A stretch of DNA of 11,076 bases. Source: Pseudomonadota bacterium (GTDB lineage: Bacteria; Desulfobacterota; Desulfobulbia; Desulfobulbales; SURF-16). The translations under genes and the position numbers were made by a program. The notes under the pieces were generated by a model. That model was not told where the DNA came from. It worked only from the letters and a program-made list of their open reading frames with translations, and ran no database searches. Within the stretch, counting starts at the first letter, position 1; every line of letters begins with the position of its first letter. This document shows, one piece after another, positions 1-7,095 of the stretch. The stretch is from the NCBI GenBank assembly GCA_030597865.1, contig JAUVQZ010000081.1, positions 1 through 11,076 of the forward strand, written 5' to 3'.

Positions 1-2
1 CC

Positions 3-206
3 GCCTGGTTTCCCCGCTGTGTTGCTGAAGGTGGACAGGTCTATGTCCGGGGTGAGTATGCCCCTGACAGCACGGATCTCTTTGAGGCTGAAGACATCTT
101 CTCCTGCCGCAAGCGTGGTGGTAAGGACCCCACCGGGGTTCGCTCCCGGTTTCAGCACCACCGTCGGCAAATGATGCGCAAAATGAATGGGGCGCTGGAT
201 GAATAA
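3..206 (+). CDS. 3' end of an unidentified protein (partial)
   Basis: An open frame enters from the left edge and ends at TAA 204-206, giving the last 67 residues of a protein whose start lies outside the window. The visible tail contains acidic stretches (DSTDLFEAED) followed by a strongly basic end with RKRGGKD and HHRRQMMRKM, and two cysteines. There is no membrane segment and no motif I recognise, so I assign no function. Its stop lies inside the first codons of the downstream histidine kinase, an overlap of about 8 to 20 bp depending on the kinase start. This suggests co-transcription and perhaps translational coupling. A second frame is also open to about 170 but has a less protein-like composition, so this frame is preferred because of the tight overlap. 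Confidence 0.55.
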   Translation, partial: AWFPRCVAEGGQVYVRGEYAPDSTDLFEAEDIFSCRKRGGKDPTGVRSRFQHHRRQMMRKMNGALDE

Positions 207-1716
207 GGGCAGGCCAGCCAGTAAGAAATGGTCCTGGAAGATTAATCTTCTGGCCTTTGGCCTGGTAACCGTCGCTGTTTTACTCTATTCATTTGGGCAG
301 GTTTATTATCTGCGCCAGACCCTCAAAGATCATCTGCGCGATAGCCGGGAAATGGTGCTGGCCAATGTAAATCGCCAGACAGAGCTCGGTTCCCTGGCCG
401 AAGACGCCCTCAACGATACCATTCATCTCTTCTTGGGCAATACGGCCCGCTTTCTAAATTTTCTGCACGATATTGAACCCTTTCAGGATCAGGAGCTTGC
501 CAGTTTTGCCGATGAAAATGGTCTGGCCGGGGTGGCGATTGTCGGGGTCGGGCAGGGGCGGGTCAGTGAACCAGGTGGCTGGTTGCCAAGGGACAATGCC
601 TGCATCGCCGGTGGCGATATGCTGAGCAAGGAATCAGGACTCTTTCTCTTTTCCTGGCCCAGGCCCCAGGGGGGCTGTGTGCTTATTGGTTATCCGGACA
701 GGCGACTGCAGAAGGTGCAGGAGCAGTTCTCCCTCTCGTCAATCCTCGCCTTCCTTTCTTCGGCGCCGGAAATCGTCCTGCTTGAGGTTGCCCATCCGGG
801 CCGGGATTATACCATTCTAGGGCCTGATGTGGCGCTACAGACCATCGATATTCAAGGCCAGGAGGTGGTCATTGGTTTTGATACCCGGCGTTACCAGGAA
901 CGGGTCAGGAGGATATGGCAGAATTTCATGCTCTACGCCTCTTTTTTTGCCGGTTTTGGCCTGCTCCTTACCTTTATCCTCTATCGCCTTCAGCAGCAGC
1001 ATATAGCGGAAATAACCAGCTATGAAAGGGAACTTGCCAGGGAGCAGGAGGATGCCTCCCTGGGAAGGGCCGCTGCCACCATTGCCCATGAGGTGCGCAA
1101 CCCCTTGAATGCCATTGGTCTTGGTCTGCAGAGAATCGATCTGGAGGCAGGGCTTGATGGCGAGCATAGGGCATTGTTGGCGGCCATGGGTACGGCCATG
1201 ACCAGAACCAATACCATCATTGAAGGGTTGCTCCGTTACTCCCGGCCCATTGCGCCTTGCTACGTATCTGTGGAGATTGATAAACTGCTGGCCCAGCAGC
1301 TTCTCCTCCGGCAGCCCCAGTGCGCAAGGGATAATATCAGGGTTGATTTTTCACCCGGTTTCCATGGCCAGGTTGCGGCCGATGTTGACCTGTTGGCCCA
1401 GCTCTTTGATAATATTATCAAGAATGGTATTGAGGCCCAACCGGCAGGTGGTTGGCTGACCGTTGTCAGCAGCCGCCAGGACGGAGGGGTGCTGGTCAGC
1501 TTTGATAATGAGGGTTTCGGCAAATCAGAGGATATTGGCCGATTGGTGGAACCCTATTTCACCGGGAAAACCAGGGGCAGCGGCCTGGGGCTCGCCGTCT
1601 GCGCCAAGATCGTTGAATCCCACCATGGCACCCTCAGCTTTCAAGAGATGAGGGAGGGGGTGCTCCAGGTCAGGGTGTGGCTGCCGGTCAATGGCGAAGG
1701 GGGGCAGGTGAGGTGA
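187..1716 (+). CDS. Membrane sensor histidine kinase (NtrB/ZraS-like core)
   Basis: Senses a periplasmic or membrane signal and phosphorylates a response regulator. Residues about 18-40 form a first membrane segment and 247-267 a second, enclosing about 205 periplasmic residues without a recognised domain. The cytoplasmic part has a HisKA dimerisation region with phospho-acceptor H301 in IAHEVRNPLNAIG, then an HATPase domain with N-box DNIIKNGIEAQ (408-418), a G1 box written DNEGFG (440-445, usually DNGPG), YFTGK (457-461) and G2 GSGLGLA (464-470). All catalytic boxes are present, so it should be active. The ATG at 199 is an alternative start with a weak GGGG ribosome site; both starts overlap the preceding gene. 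The HEVRNPLN signature is typical of kinases that pair with sigma-54 response regulators, so the regulator at 2714 is the likely partner (inference). No receiver or Hpt domain is attached. Confidence 0.92.
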   Translation: MGRWMNKGRPASKKWSWKINLLAFGLVTVAVLLYSFGQVYYLRQTLKDHLRDSREMVLANVNRQTELGSLAEDALNDTIHLFLGNTARFLNFLHDIEPFQDQELASFADENGLAGVAIVGVGQGRVSEPGGWLPRDNACIAGGDMLSKESGLFLFSWPRPQGGCVLIGYPDRRLQKVQEQFSLSSILAFLSSAPEIVLLEVAHPGRDYTILGPDVALQTIDIQGQEVVIGFDTRRYQERVRRIWQNFMLYASFFAGFGLLLTFILYRLQQQHIAEITSYERELAREQEDASLGRAAATIAHEVRNPLNAIGLGLQRIDLEAGLDGEHRALLAAMGTAMTRTNTIIEGLLRYSRPIAPCYVSVEIDKLLAQQLLLRQPQCARDNIRVDFSPGFHGQVAADVDLLAQLFDNIIKNGIEAQPAGGWLTVVSSRQDGGVLVSFDNEGFGKSEDIGRLVEPYFTGKTRGSGLGLAVCAKIVESHHGTLSFQEMREGVLQVRVWLPVNGEGGQVR

Positions 1717-1719
1717 GAA

Positions 1720-2511
1720 TCACTGGCTGAACGCCCGGCAGTATCGCTTGAGACAGGTGTATACCCGGTCCCTGACAAGCGGTTTGCGGATCACCTCCAG
1801 GACGCAGTCCTTATGGACGATACTGAGGAGTTCCTCCATGGACTGCACCGCTGTCTGGACCACGATATTGGCATCGCCACCAATATTATGGGCGCCCCTG
1901 TTTTTCTCGACAATGGAGAGGAAATGGTTGCCGTTAACATCTGGCATCATGATATCAAGAAAGACAAGGTCAAATTCTCCGGTGAGATAGTGAAAAATTG
2001 CCTCGCTGGCTGATTCAATCGAGGTGATCTGGATATCCCTGTTGAATGTCTTGATAAACTCTTCCAGCAGAACACGGTTCACCACCTCATCGTCCACCAC
2101 CAGGATTTTCGTGTCAGGCGGGGTGCGGTCAGGGCCAAGATTTCGGAGGGTTTTGGTGCAAAAAGGGGCCAGGGTGGCGGTGAGATTATGGGTGGTGCGG
2201 GCATCAAGGTCGTGTATGCCTGTCTGACGCAGGTTGTCGAGAAGTTCAAGGGAGGCAGCAATGAGGGCGGGGTCTGTCTCCTGGTTTTGTTTGCATGATG
2301 CGTCCAGGCTGTCAGCGCTCAGGGCGGTCAGTCTTGTGATATTGTCGAGGCTGAAAAGATTTGCCACACCCTGGATGGTTCGTAGGGCCTTGGCACAGTT
2401 ACAGACAGCTCCTTGTTCGGCCGGTTTCTTCTCCAAGGTAAGGAGGTGTTGTTCTGCGTCTTGGATAAGAGGTTCAGCGGCATCCTGAAAATTGTGGGAT
2501 TGATGGGCCAT
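1720..2511 (-). CDS. Degenerate Hpt-like domain fused to a response regulator receiver
   Basis: A 263-residue cytoplasmic protein with two signalling domains and no output domain. Residues about 5-105 follow the helical pattern of an Hpt domain: an acidic first helix, then LRTIQGVANLFSLDNITRL at 43-61 where the family has the HTLKG motif, then two further helices. The phosphorylatable histidine is replaced by Arg44 and the following lysine by Gln47. Residues about 135-255 are a complete receiver domain with D140/D141, phospho-acceptor D186 (FLDIMMPDVNG), T220 and K243 in RKP. The frame could begin at 2556, but the ATG at 2511 is preferred because GGAG lies 8 bp upstream. It converges on the kinase gene with 3 bp between stop codons. 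Possible role: phosphate sink or scaffold protein in the neighbouring two-component pathway (inference). Confidence 0.85.
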   Translation of the reverse strand: MAHQSHNFQDAAEPLIQDAEQHLLTLEKKPAEQGAVCNCAKALRTIQGVANLFSLDNITRLTALSADSLDASCKQNQETDPALIAASLELLDNLRQTGIHDLDARTTHNLTATLAPFCTKTLRNLGPDRTPPDTKILVVDDEVVNRVLLEEFIKTFNRDIQITSIESASEAIFHYLTGEFDLVFLDIMMPDVNGNHFLSIVEKNRGAHNIGGDANIVVQTAVQSMEELLSIVHKDCVLEVIRKPLVRDRVYTCLKRYCRAFSQ

Positions 2512-2599
2512 GGGCTGTTCTCCGGAGACTACGAAGATTACACCTTGCAAAGGCAAATAAATGCTATGGTAATGGCTGGATTGTTTTCTACCTTTTTCA

Positions 2600-2629
2600 A
2601 GTATAGCTCAAAAAAATACCTAAACTCAA
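2600..2629 (-). promoter_or_regulatory. Predicted sigma-70-type promoter for the Hpt-receiver gene
   Basis: Read on the minus strand, TTGAGT (2629-2624) and TATACT (2605-2600) are separated by 18 bp of AT-rich DNA. The -35 matches TTGACA at 4 of 6 and the -10 matches TATAAT at 5 of 6 positions. Transcription would start near 2593, giving a leader of about 80 bases before the ATG at 2511. Confidence 0.5.
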
Positions 2630-2713
2630 ATTGAAAATGATGCCCGGCCTGTTTTGTAGAAATCAAGCGCCCTGCACGGCCACGTTCCATGGGCCTTCTT
2701 TAAAGAGTCAGAG

Positions 2714-4042
2714 ATGAAAATTCTTATTGTTGATGATGAAGAGATGCAGCGCGACATGCTGCGCGGTTTTCTCGAAAAACAGGGCTACGAGGTTCTCAGC
2801 GCCCCATCCGGTGAGGAGGCCCTGGCCATTTTTGACAACGCCGCCATAGATCTTGCCCTCCTTGACCAGAAGATGGGCGGCATGAGTGGTGACGAGCTCC
2901 TCTCCCTGCTGAAGAAGAAGAATCCCCTTGTCCGCGCCATTATGATCACGGCCTATGCCAGTGTGGATACGGCGGTGAGGGTCATGCGTCTGGGCGCCGA
3001 TGATTTCCTTGAAAAACCAGTGGATCTGCGCCACCTTCTTGACAAGATCGAGGTCATTGCTTCACAGCTGGCCGTGGATAAGGATGCCGGGGAGATTGTC
3101 GGCGTCCTGGAGGAGCAGGAGTTGCCCCTCCAGGTTATTGGCGAGAGTCCGGCCATGAAGGAGCTTCTCTCCCTGGTGCGACGCATGGCCCGGACCCCGT
3201 GGACGGTTCTCGTCCACGGCGAGACCGGTACTGGCAAGGAGCTGGTCGGCAGACTACTCCATCTGTTAAGTCCCCGCCAGGCCGCACCCTTTGTTGAGCT
3301 TAACTGCGCGGCAGTGCCGGAAAATCTCTTTGAGTCGGAACTCTTTGGCCATGAAAAAGGGGCCTTCACCGGGGCTGACAGCAGGCGCAAGGGGCGTTTT
3401 GAGTTGGCCCAGCACGGCACCCTCTTTCTGGACGAGGTGGGGGAGTTGCCCCTGAACCTGCAGGCCAAGCTGCTGCGCGCCCTCCAGGAAAACAGAATCA
3501 GCCGGGTGGGCAGCGAGCAGGATATCGAGGTGGATGTCCGGGTGGTTGCCGCCACCAACCGTGACCTCAAGGCCATGGTGGCAAAGGGTGAGTTCCGGGA
3601 GGACCTCTTCTATCGTCTTAACGTCCTTGATCTGGAGATTCCTCCCCTGCGCCGGCGCCGGGGGGATATCCCGGCCCTGGTGGATTTTTTCCTCAAGAAA
3701 TACAGCCTGGAGAAGGTGACCATGGGCCATGGTGCCCTTGATGCCCTGGTTAAGTATCCCTTTCCCGGCAATATCAGGGAGCTTGAGCATCTTATCCAGC
3801 GCCTGGTTGCCCTGGCCCGCTCCACCAAGATTATGGCGGCTGACCTGCCCCATGAGATCCGTGTCAATCAGGCCGGGGGCGATGGAGATCTCGGCTCGCG
3901 TCTGGGCGAGGTTGAGCGAGGGATGATTGTCGAGGCCCTCAATCAGCACGACTGGGTGCAGACCAGGGCGGCAGATGCCCTGGGCATCAGTGAGCGGGTA
4001 TTGCGCTATAAAATGGGTAAGCACAATATTAAAAAGGGGTAG
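2714..4042 (+). CDS. NtrC-family sigma-54-dependent response regulator
   Basis: A 442-residue phosphorylation-controlled activator of sigma-54 RNA polymerase. Domain order: receiver 1-115 with D7/D8, phospho-acceptor D51, T79 and K101; AAA+ ATPase about 142-375 with Walker A GETGTGKE (169-176), the sigma-54-contacting loop GAFTGA (216-221), Walker B TLFLDE (236-241) and arginine-finger region REDLFYRL (295-302); Fis-type helix-turn-helix about 413-435 (RAADALGISERVLRYKM). Everything needed for activation is intact. The receiver reads DQKMGGMSG, so the usual proline after the phospho-Asp loop is glycine. Only 6 bp separate its stop from the first permease gene, so it appears to lead a transport operon. 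Its likely kinase is at 187-1716. The ribosome site is weak (AGAGTCAGAG just before ATG). No sigma-54 promoter is visible immediately upstream of this operon, so its targets may lie elsewhere. Confidence 0.95.
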   Translation: MKILIVDDEEMQRDMLRGFLEKQGYEVLSAPSGEEALAIFDNAAIDLALLDQKMGGMSGDELLSLLKKKNPLVRAIMITAYASVDTAVRVMRLGADDFLEKPVDLRHLLDKIEVIASQLAVDKDAGEIVGVLEEQELPLQVIGESPAMKELLSLVRRMARTPWTVLVHGETGTGKELVGRLLHLLSPRQAAPFVELNCAAVPENLFESELFGHEKGAFTGADSRRKGRFELAQHGTLFLDEVGELPLNLQAKLLRALQENRISRVGSEQDIEVDVRVVAATNRDLKAMVAKGEFREDLFYRLNVLDLEIPPLRRRRGDIPALVDFFLKKYSLEKVTMGHGALDALVKYPFPGNIRELEHLIQRLVALARSTKIMAADLPHEIRVNQAGGDGDLGSRLGEVERGMIVEALNQHDWVQTRAADALGISERVLRYKMGKHNIKKG

Positions 4043-4048
4043 GCGGGG

Positions 4049-4510
4049 ATGGTAGGGCAAACGCAGAATAATGACAGGCCCGGCATGGCGGCCGCCGGCC
4101 GCAAGACCACTGCCATGTTCCTTGGTAACGTGCCCAATATTATCGCCATTGTCTTTCTCTCCGGCCTGGTGGTGCAGTTCCTGCCGGTTGGCAGGCTCAC
4201 GGCATTCCTGGGCGGAGGTCTCTTGGCCGATGGCCTTGTGGGTGCGGCCATTGGTTCAGTCTCCACCGGCAACCCCCTGGTGAGCTATATTCTGGCCGGA
4301 GAATTTCTGGAGCAGGGTATGGGCCTGGTGGCCATCACTGCCTTGCTGGTCTGCTGGGTGACGGTGGGCAGTGTCCAGCTCCCGGCTGAAATACAGAGCT
4401 TTGGCCCCTGTTTTGCCCTGGTCCGTAATGGCCTGGCCTTTGTCTCTGCCCTTGCCATTGCCTTCTTGGTCCTGCTGACCTTGCAGGGCATGGGGGTCAG
4501 TATGCCATGA
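4049..4510 (+). CDS. Half-size membrane permease, N-terminal-type partner (YraQ/COG0701-like)
   Basis: A 153-residue integral membrane protein with about four hydrophobic segments (roughly 28-47, 52-70, 91-108 and 127-146). The segment GSVSTGNPLVSYILAGEF (69-86) followed by WVTVGSVQLPAEIQSFG and FALVRNGLAF resembles small predicted permeases whose pattern is GS-x-P-hydrophobic-A, then a V-x-LPxE motif and FALxRN. Those proteins are usually about half the length of full permeases of this superfamily, matching the size seen here. The substrate is unknown. The gene begins 6 bp after the response regulator and overlaps the next half-permease by ATGA at 4507-4510, so the two are probably made in equal amounts and may form a heterodimer. 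Family assignment comes from remembered sequence pattern, not from a search. Confidence 0.72.
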   Translation: MVGQTQNNDRPGMAAAGRKTTAMFLGNVPNIIAIVFLSGLVVQFLPVGRLTAFLGGGLLADGLVGAAIGSVSTGNPLVSYILAGEFLEQGMGLVAITALLVCWVTVGSVQLPAEIQSFGPCFALVRNGLAFVSALAIAFLVLLTLQGMGVSMP

Positions 4511-5049
4511 ACAGGGCTACTGTAAGAGGAACAAAGGGGGAAAAGAAACAAAAAACCGTGGCAAAGTTTTTGTTTCTTGGGGCAGTTGCCGCCCTCTACG
4601 CCATCTTTTTCCTGGTTGACCCGGAAGGGACAACCAGTGCCTTTTTCTTTGCTCTCACCGTGCTGACTAAGCTGTGGCCGGTTCTGATCTTTGTTTTTTT
4701 CCTGATGTTTGTGGTCAATCTCCTGGTGAAACCGAGCTGGGTCCGGCGCCATGTTGGCCATGATTCAGGGGCCAAGGGGGTCTGGGTGGCCCTGGTGGGC
4801 GGCATTATCTCCATGGGGCCGATCTATATCTGGTATACTATGCTCAGGGATTTTCAGAAAAAGGGGATGCGGCCGGCGCTGATTGCCGTCTTTCTGTACA
4901 GTCGCGGGGTCAAGATTCCCCTGCTGCCCCTGATGGCCTTTTATTTTGGCATCACCTATACCGTGGTCCTGACCATGTATATGCTGGTCTTTGCCGTGCT
5001 GAGTGGTCTCTGTACCGAATGGCTGGTGCATGGCCGTAAAGCCGCTTGA
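4507..5049 (+). CDS. Half-size membrane permease, second partner (YraQ/COG0701-like)
   Basis: A 180-residue membrane protein with a short basic N-terminus and about five hydrophobic segments (roughly 20-37, 44-74, 91-111, 122-148 and 149-172). The block GAKGVWVALVGGIISMGPIYIWY (88-110) corresponds in pattern to the central glycine-rich loop and proline of half-size permeases, and FLYSRGVKIPLLPLMAFYFG (129-148) to the following conserved helix. Its start overlaps the stop of the preceding half-permease by 4 bp, which indicates translational coupling and a two-subunit transporter. The CLC gene follows after 38 bp. The transported substance cannot be read from the sequence. Relatives of this superfamily include organoarsenical exporters, but the residues here do not justify that label. 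Confidence 0.7.
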   Translation: MNRATVRGTKGEKKQKTVAKFLFLGAVAALYAIFFLVDPEGTTSAFFFALTVLTKLWPVLIFVFFLMFVVNLLVKPSWVRRHVGHDSGAKGVWVALVGGIISMGPIYIWYTMLRDFQKKGMRPALIAVFLYSRGVKIPLLPLMAFYFGITYTVVLTMYMLVFAVLSGLCTEWLVHGRKAA

Positions 5050-5087
5050 GGCCGCTGTTTGCCTGACAATAGGGCAAGGGGTGTGAT

Positions 5088-6239
5088 ATGGTTTCTCCGC
5101 GACAGACATCTTCCCGGATACTCTTCCCTCTCCTGCTGGCACTGGTTATCGGTGTCTTGGCCGGATTCGGTGCCCTGTTTTTCCGTTGGCTCATTGGTCT
5201 GGAAACAGCGCTTTTTTGGCCTGGGGCTGGTGATTTCCTCACCTCATATCAACAGGCCCCCTGGTACTGGCGTTTTTCCATGCCAGTGCTGGCAGGTCTT
5301 CTCCTGGGGCCCCTTCTTTCCTCTGTTGCCCCGGAAATTAAAGGTCCAGGTGTGCCGGAGGTCATGGCGTCCCTGGCCCTGCGCGATGGCATCATCAGAC
5401 ACCGGGTCACCCTGACCAAGAGCTTGGCAACCGCCACCTTTATTGCGGCCGGCTGCTCAGTGGGCAGGGAGGGGCCCATTGTTCAGATCGGCGCCTCCAT
5501 TGGCTCCTCCCTTACCCAGCTTTTCCGCCTGGGGCCTGATCATCGTAAACTGGCCGTGGCCTGCGGTGCTGCCGCCGGTATATCCGCCACCTTCCATGCC
5601 CCCATGGCCGCCACCCTCTTTGTGGTGGAGATCCTTCTCTTTGATCTTGAGGTCGCCTATCTCTCCAATATTGTCATAGCAGCGGTGACCGGCACCGTGG
5701 TTGCCATTTTTTTTGGCTCCGGTGGGGCGGTCTTTCATGTCCCCTCCTTTGTCCTTGGCCATCCAGGTGAGCTTCTGCTCTATGTTGCCCTGGGTCTGGT
5801 CGCCGGACTCTTTAGCCTCCTCTTTATGGCCTCGGTTTTTAGCCTGACCAGGACCTTGGAGCGCTTCAAGGTTCCAGGTTGGTTTTCTCCCACCCTGGGC
5901 GGCGTGGTGGTCGGCATGGTTGGCTTGTCCTTTCCTGAGGCGCTCAGTGTCGGTTATGGGACGATTAACCAGGCCCTGGACGGCAATATTATCCTTACCA
6001 CCGCTGCCTTATTGCTTGGTGCCAAGCTCATTGCCACCAGTGCCTGTATTGGTTCCGGTATGAGTGGCGGCATCTTTGCGCCTTCTTTGTTTATGGGGGC
6101 CATGCTCGGGGTTATCTTTGGCAATATCAGCCAGCTTCTCTGGCCCCCCAGGCCCATCTTGTCCCCCTCCATTACGCTCTGGTGGGGATGGGGGCGGTTG
6201 TGGCCGGCACCACCCTGGCCCCCATCACCGCCATCTTAA
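5088..6239 (+). CDS. CLC-family anion channel/antiporter, transmembrane part (frame broken near 6149)
   Basis: A CLC transporter moving chloride, nitrate or fluoride-like anions across the inner membrane. Signature elements are clear: GPGVPEV (86-92, the GSGIP ion-binding loop with Ser replaced by Pro), GREGP (126-130) with gating glutamate E128, and GIFAP (328-332). E181 in FVVEILLF aligns with E202 of the E. coli protein; the next residue, the proton glutamate E203 there, is Ile here. Residues after P354 (RPILSPSITLWWGW onward) are not CLC-like: the true continuation is in another frame, so the last 29 residues are an artefact or a truncated tail. Joined to the frame at 6182-6862 the protein would be about 590 residues, normal for a CLC with CBS domains. 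The start is supported by AAGGGG 7 bp upstream of ATG. It is probably the last gene of the operon beginning at 2714. Confidence 0.9.
   Translation: MVSPRQTSSRILFPLLLALVIGVLAGFGALFFRWLIGLETALFWPGAGDFLTSYQQAPWYWRFSMPVLAGLLLGPLLSSVAPEIKGPGVPEVMASLALRDGIIRHRVTLTKSLATATFIAAGCSVGREGPIVQIGASIGSSLTQLFRLGPDHRKLAVACGAAAGISATFHAPMAATLFVVEILLFDLEVAYLSNIVIAAVTGTVVAIFFGSGGAVFHVPSFVLGHPGELLLYVALGLVAGLFSLLFMASVFSLTRTLERFKVPGWFSPTLGGVVVGMVGLSFPEALSVGYGTINQALDGNIILTTAALLLGAKLIATSACIGSGMSGGIFAPSLFMGAMLGVIFGNISQLLWPPRPILSPSITLWWGWGRLWPAPPWPPSPPS
6144..6149 (+). other. C6 homopolymer at the CLC frame break
   Basis: The two CLC reading frames meet here. Upstream the protein reads LLWPP in one frame; from CAG at 6149 the other frame reads QAHLVPLHYALVGMGAVVAGTT, which is the expected CLC sequence. 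Adding one C (C7) restores a single continuous reading frame. The cause could be a sequencing error, a real mutation, slippage-based phase variation or a -1 ribosomal frameshift. Confidence 0.8.
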
Positions 6240-6862
6240 CCATCTTTGAGCTCACCTATAATTATGAGGTGGTCCTGCCCCTGATGGTGGCCTGTATCCC
6301 CAGTATTATCGTGGTCAGGGTTTTGCATGGCTACTCCATCTATGAGACAAAATTGCTCATGTCCGGTATTCGTATTGTCCGGGGCCACGATGCCAATCGC
6401 CTGCGGGAGATGAAGGTGGGCGATTATGTCTGGCGGGAATTTACACCGATGAGGCAGGACGCCCCTTTTGGTCAGGTGGTGGCGGAGGTGTTAAGCAGCC
6501 CCTTTCCCCATTTTGTCGTGGAGGATGATCAAGGGTTGCTGGTGGGGGTGCTCACCCTGCGCGATGTCCGCGCCCCCCTGGCTGATCCGGCCTATAATGG
6601 CGACGAGGTCCGGGCCGGGGATCTCATGAGCAGGAATATTACCACGGTTCGCGACGACCAGAATCTTGAGGAGGCCTTTCACCTCTTCTCCCGCCATAAT
6701 TTTTCCTTTTTGCCCGTGGTCTCCAGGTCAAATCTGCGAAAGGTTGTGGGCTGCCTGAAGAAGGATGATCTTCTCACCGCCTATGATCAGCATGTTCTCC
6801 ATGATCAGGTGCGGCCGGTATCATCACTGGTCTGTCAGTTGCCTGGAGGGCGGAAGGGGTGA
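6182..6862 (+). CDS. CLC-family transporter, C-terminal part: last membrane helices and CBS pair
   Basis: The second half of the same CLC gene. The frame starts by continuing the CLC core: GMGAVVAGTTLAPITAILTIFELTYNYE (2-29) is the conserved helix region, followed by another hydrophobic stretch (31-47) and HGYSIYETKL (49-58), which carries tyrosines near where the ion-coordinating Tyr445 of the E. coli protein lies. Residues about 77-130 and 145-203 form two CBS domains, the second introduced by AGDLMSRNITTVRDDQNLEEAF. CBS pairs in CLC proteins regulate transport, often through adenine nucleotides. The GTG at 6182 is only a formal start with no convincing ribosome site; in-frame sequence upstream to about 6149 is also CLC-like. 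I therefore treat this as the rest of the 5088 gene, not an independent protein. Confidence 0.85.
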   Translation: MGMGAVVAGTTLAPITAILTIFELTYNYEVVLPLMVACIPSIIVVRVLHGYSIYETKLLMSGIRIVRGHDANRLREMKVGDYVWREFTPMRQDAPFGQVVAEVLSSPFPHFVVEDDQGLLVGVLTLRDVRAPLADPAYNGDEVRAGDLMSRNITTVRDDQNLEEAFHLFSRHNFSFLPVVSRSNLRKVVGCLKKDDLLTAYDQHVLHDQVRPVSSLVCQLPGGRKG

Positions 6863-6917
6863 GGGTGACCTGATTGACGGACAGGGAAAGGATCAGTCCT
6901 GTTGCCTATGCGGCCTG

Positions 6918-7061
6918 CTAGTCGTCATCGCTTTGCTGGCCGGTGGGATCCTTTAAGAAGTTGATCATGAACTGACAGCCAAAGACCATGGCTGCCACAA
7001 AGAGAAAGACCAGCAGCCAGTCGAGCAGGCCACTGGTATGTCGAAGTATGAAATCCACCAT
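6918..7061 (-). CDS. 47-residue single-pass membrane protein, unknown function
   Basis: A short gene on the minus strand with ATG at 7061-7059 and TAG at 6920-6918. The ribosome site AAGGA lies 8 bp before the ATG, which is a strong and well-placed signal. The protein begins MVDFILRHTSG, has one hydrophobic helix at about residues 11-34 (LLDWLLVFLFVAAMVFG then CQFMINFL, with Cys29), and ends in a hydrophilic acidic tail (GQQSDDD). It starts 34 bp after the stop of the sigma-54 PAS regulator and in the same direction, so it is probably co-transcribed with it. I do not recognise the family. The topology resembles small accessory subunits of membrane redox or transport complexes, but that is only inference from shape. 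The ribosome site, one clean hydrophobic segment and charged tail argue against chance. Confidence 0.72.
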   Translation of the reverse strand: MVDFILRHTSGLLDWLLVFLFVAAMVFGCQFMINFLKDPTGQQSDDD

Positions 7062-7095
7062 CTATAAGATCCTTGGCTCGGCCCTGGTGCCGATA

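Noticed and set aside
2631..2659. TTGAAA with a poor -10 (TTGTAG) upstream of the NtrC-type regulator
   Set aside because: The -10 match is weak, so I do not list a promoter there, although some promoter must exist in 2512-2713.
3266..4060. Minus-strand open frame of 264 codons opposite the NtrC-type regulator
   Set aside because: It mirrors the AAA+ and DNA-binding domains of the real gene and has no ribosome site or recognisable motif.
6863..6917. Possible bidirectional terminator between the CLC gene and the small membrane protein gene
   Set aside because: Only 4-5 bp stems (ACAGG/CCTGT, AGGA/TCCT) and no T-run, so not supportable.
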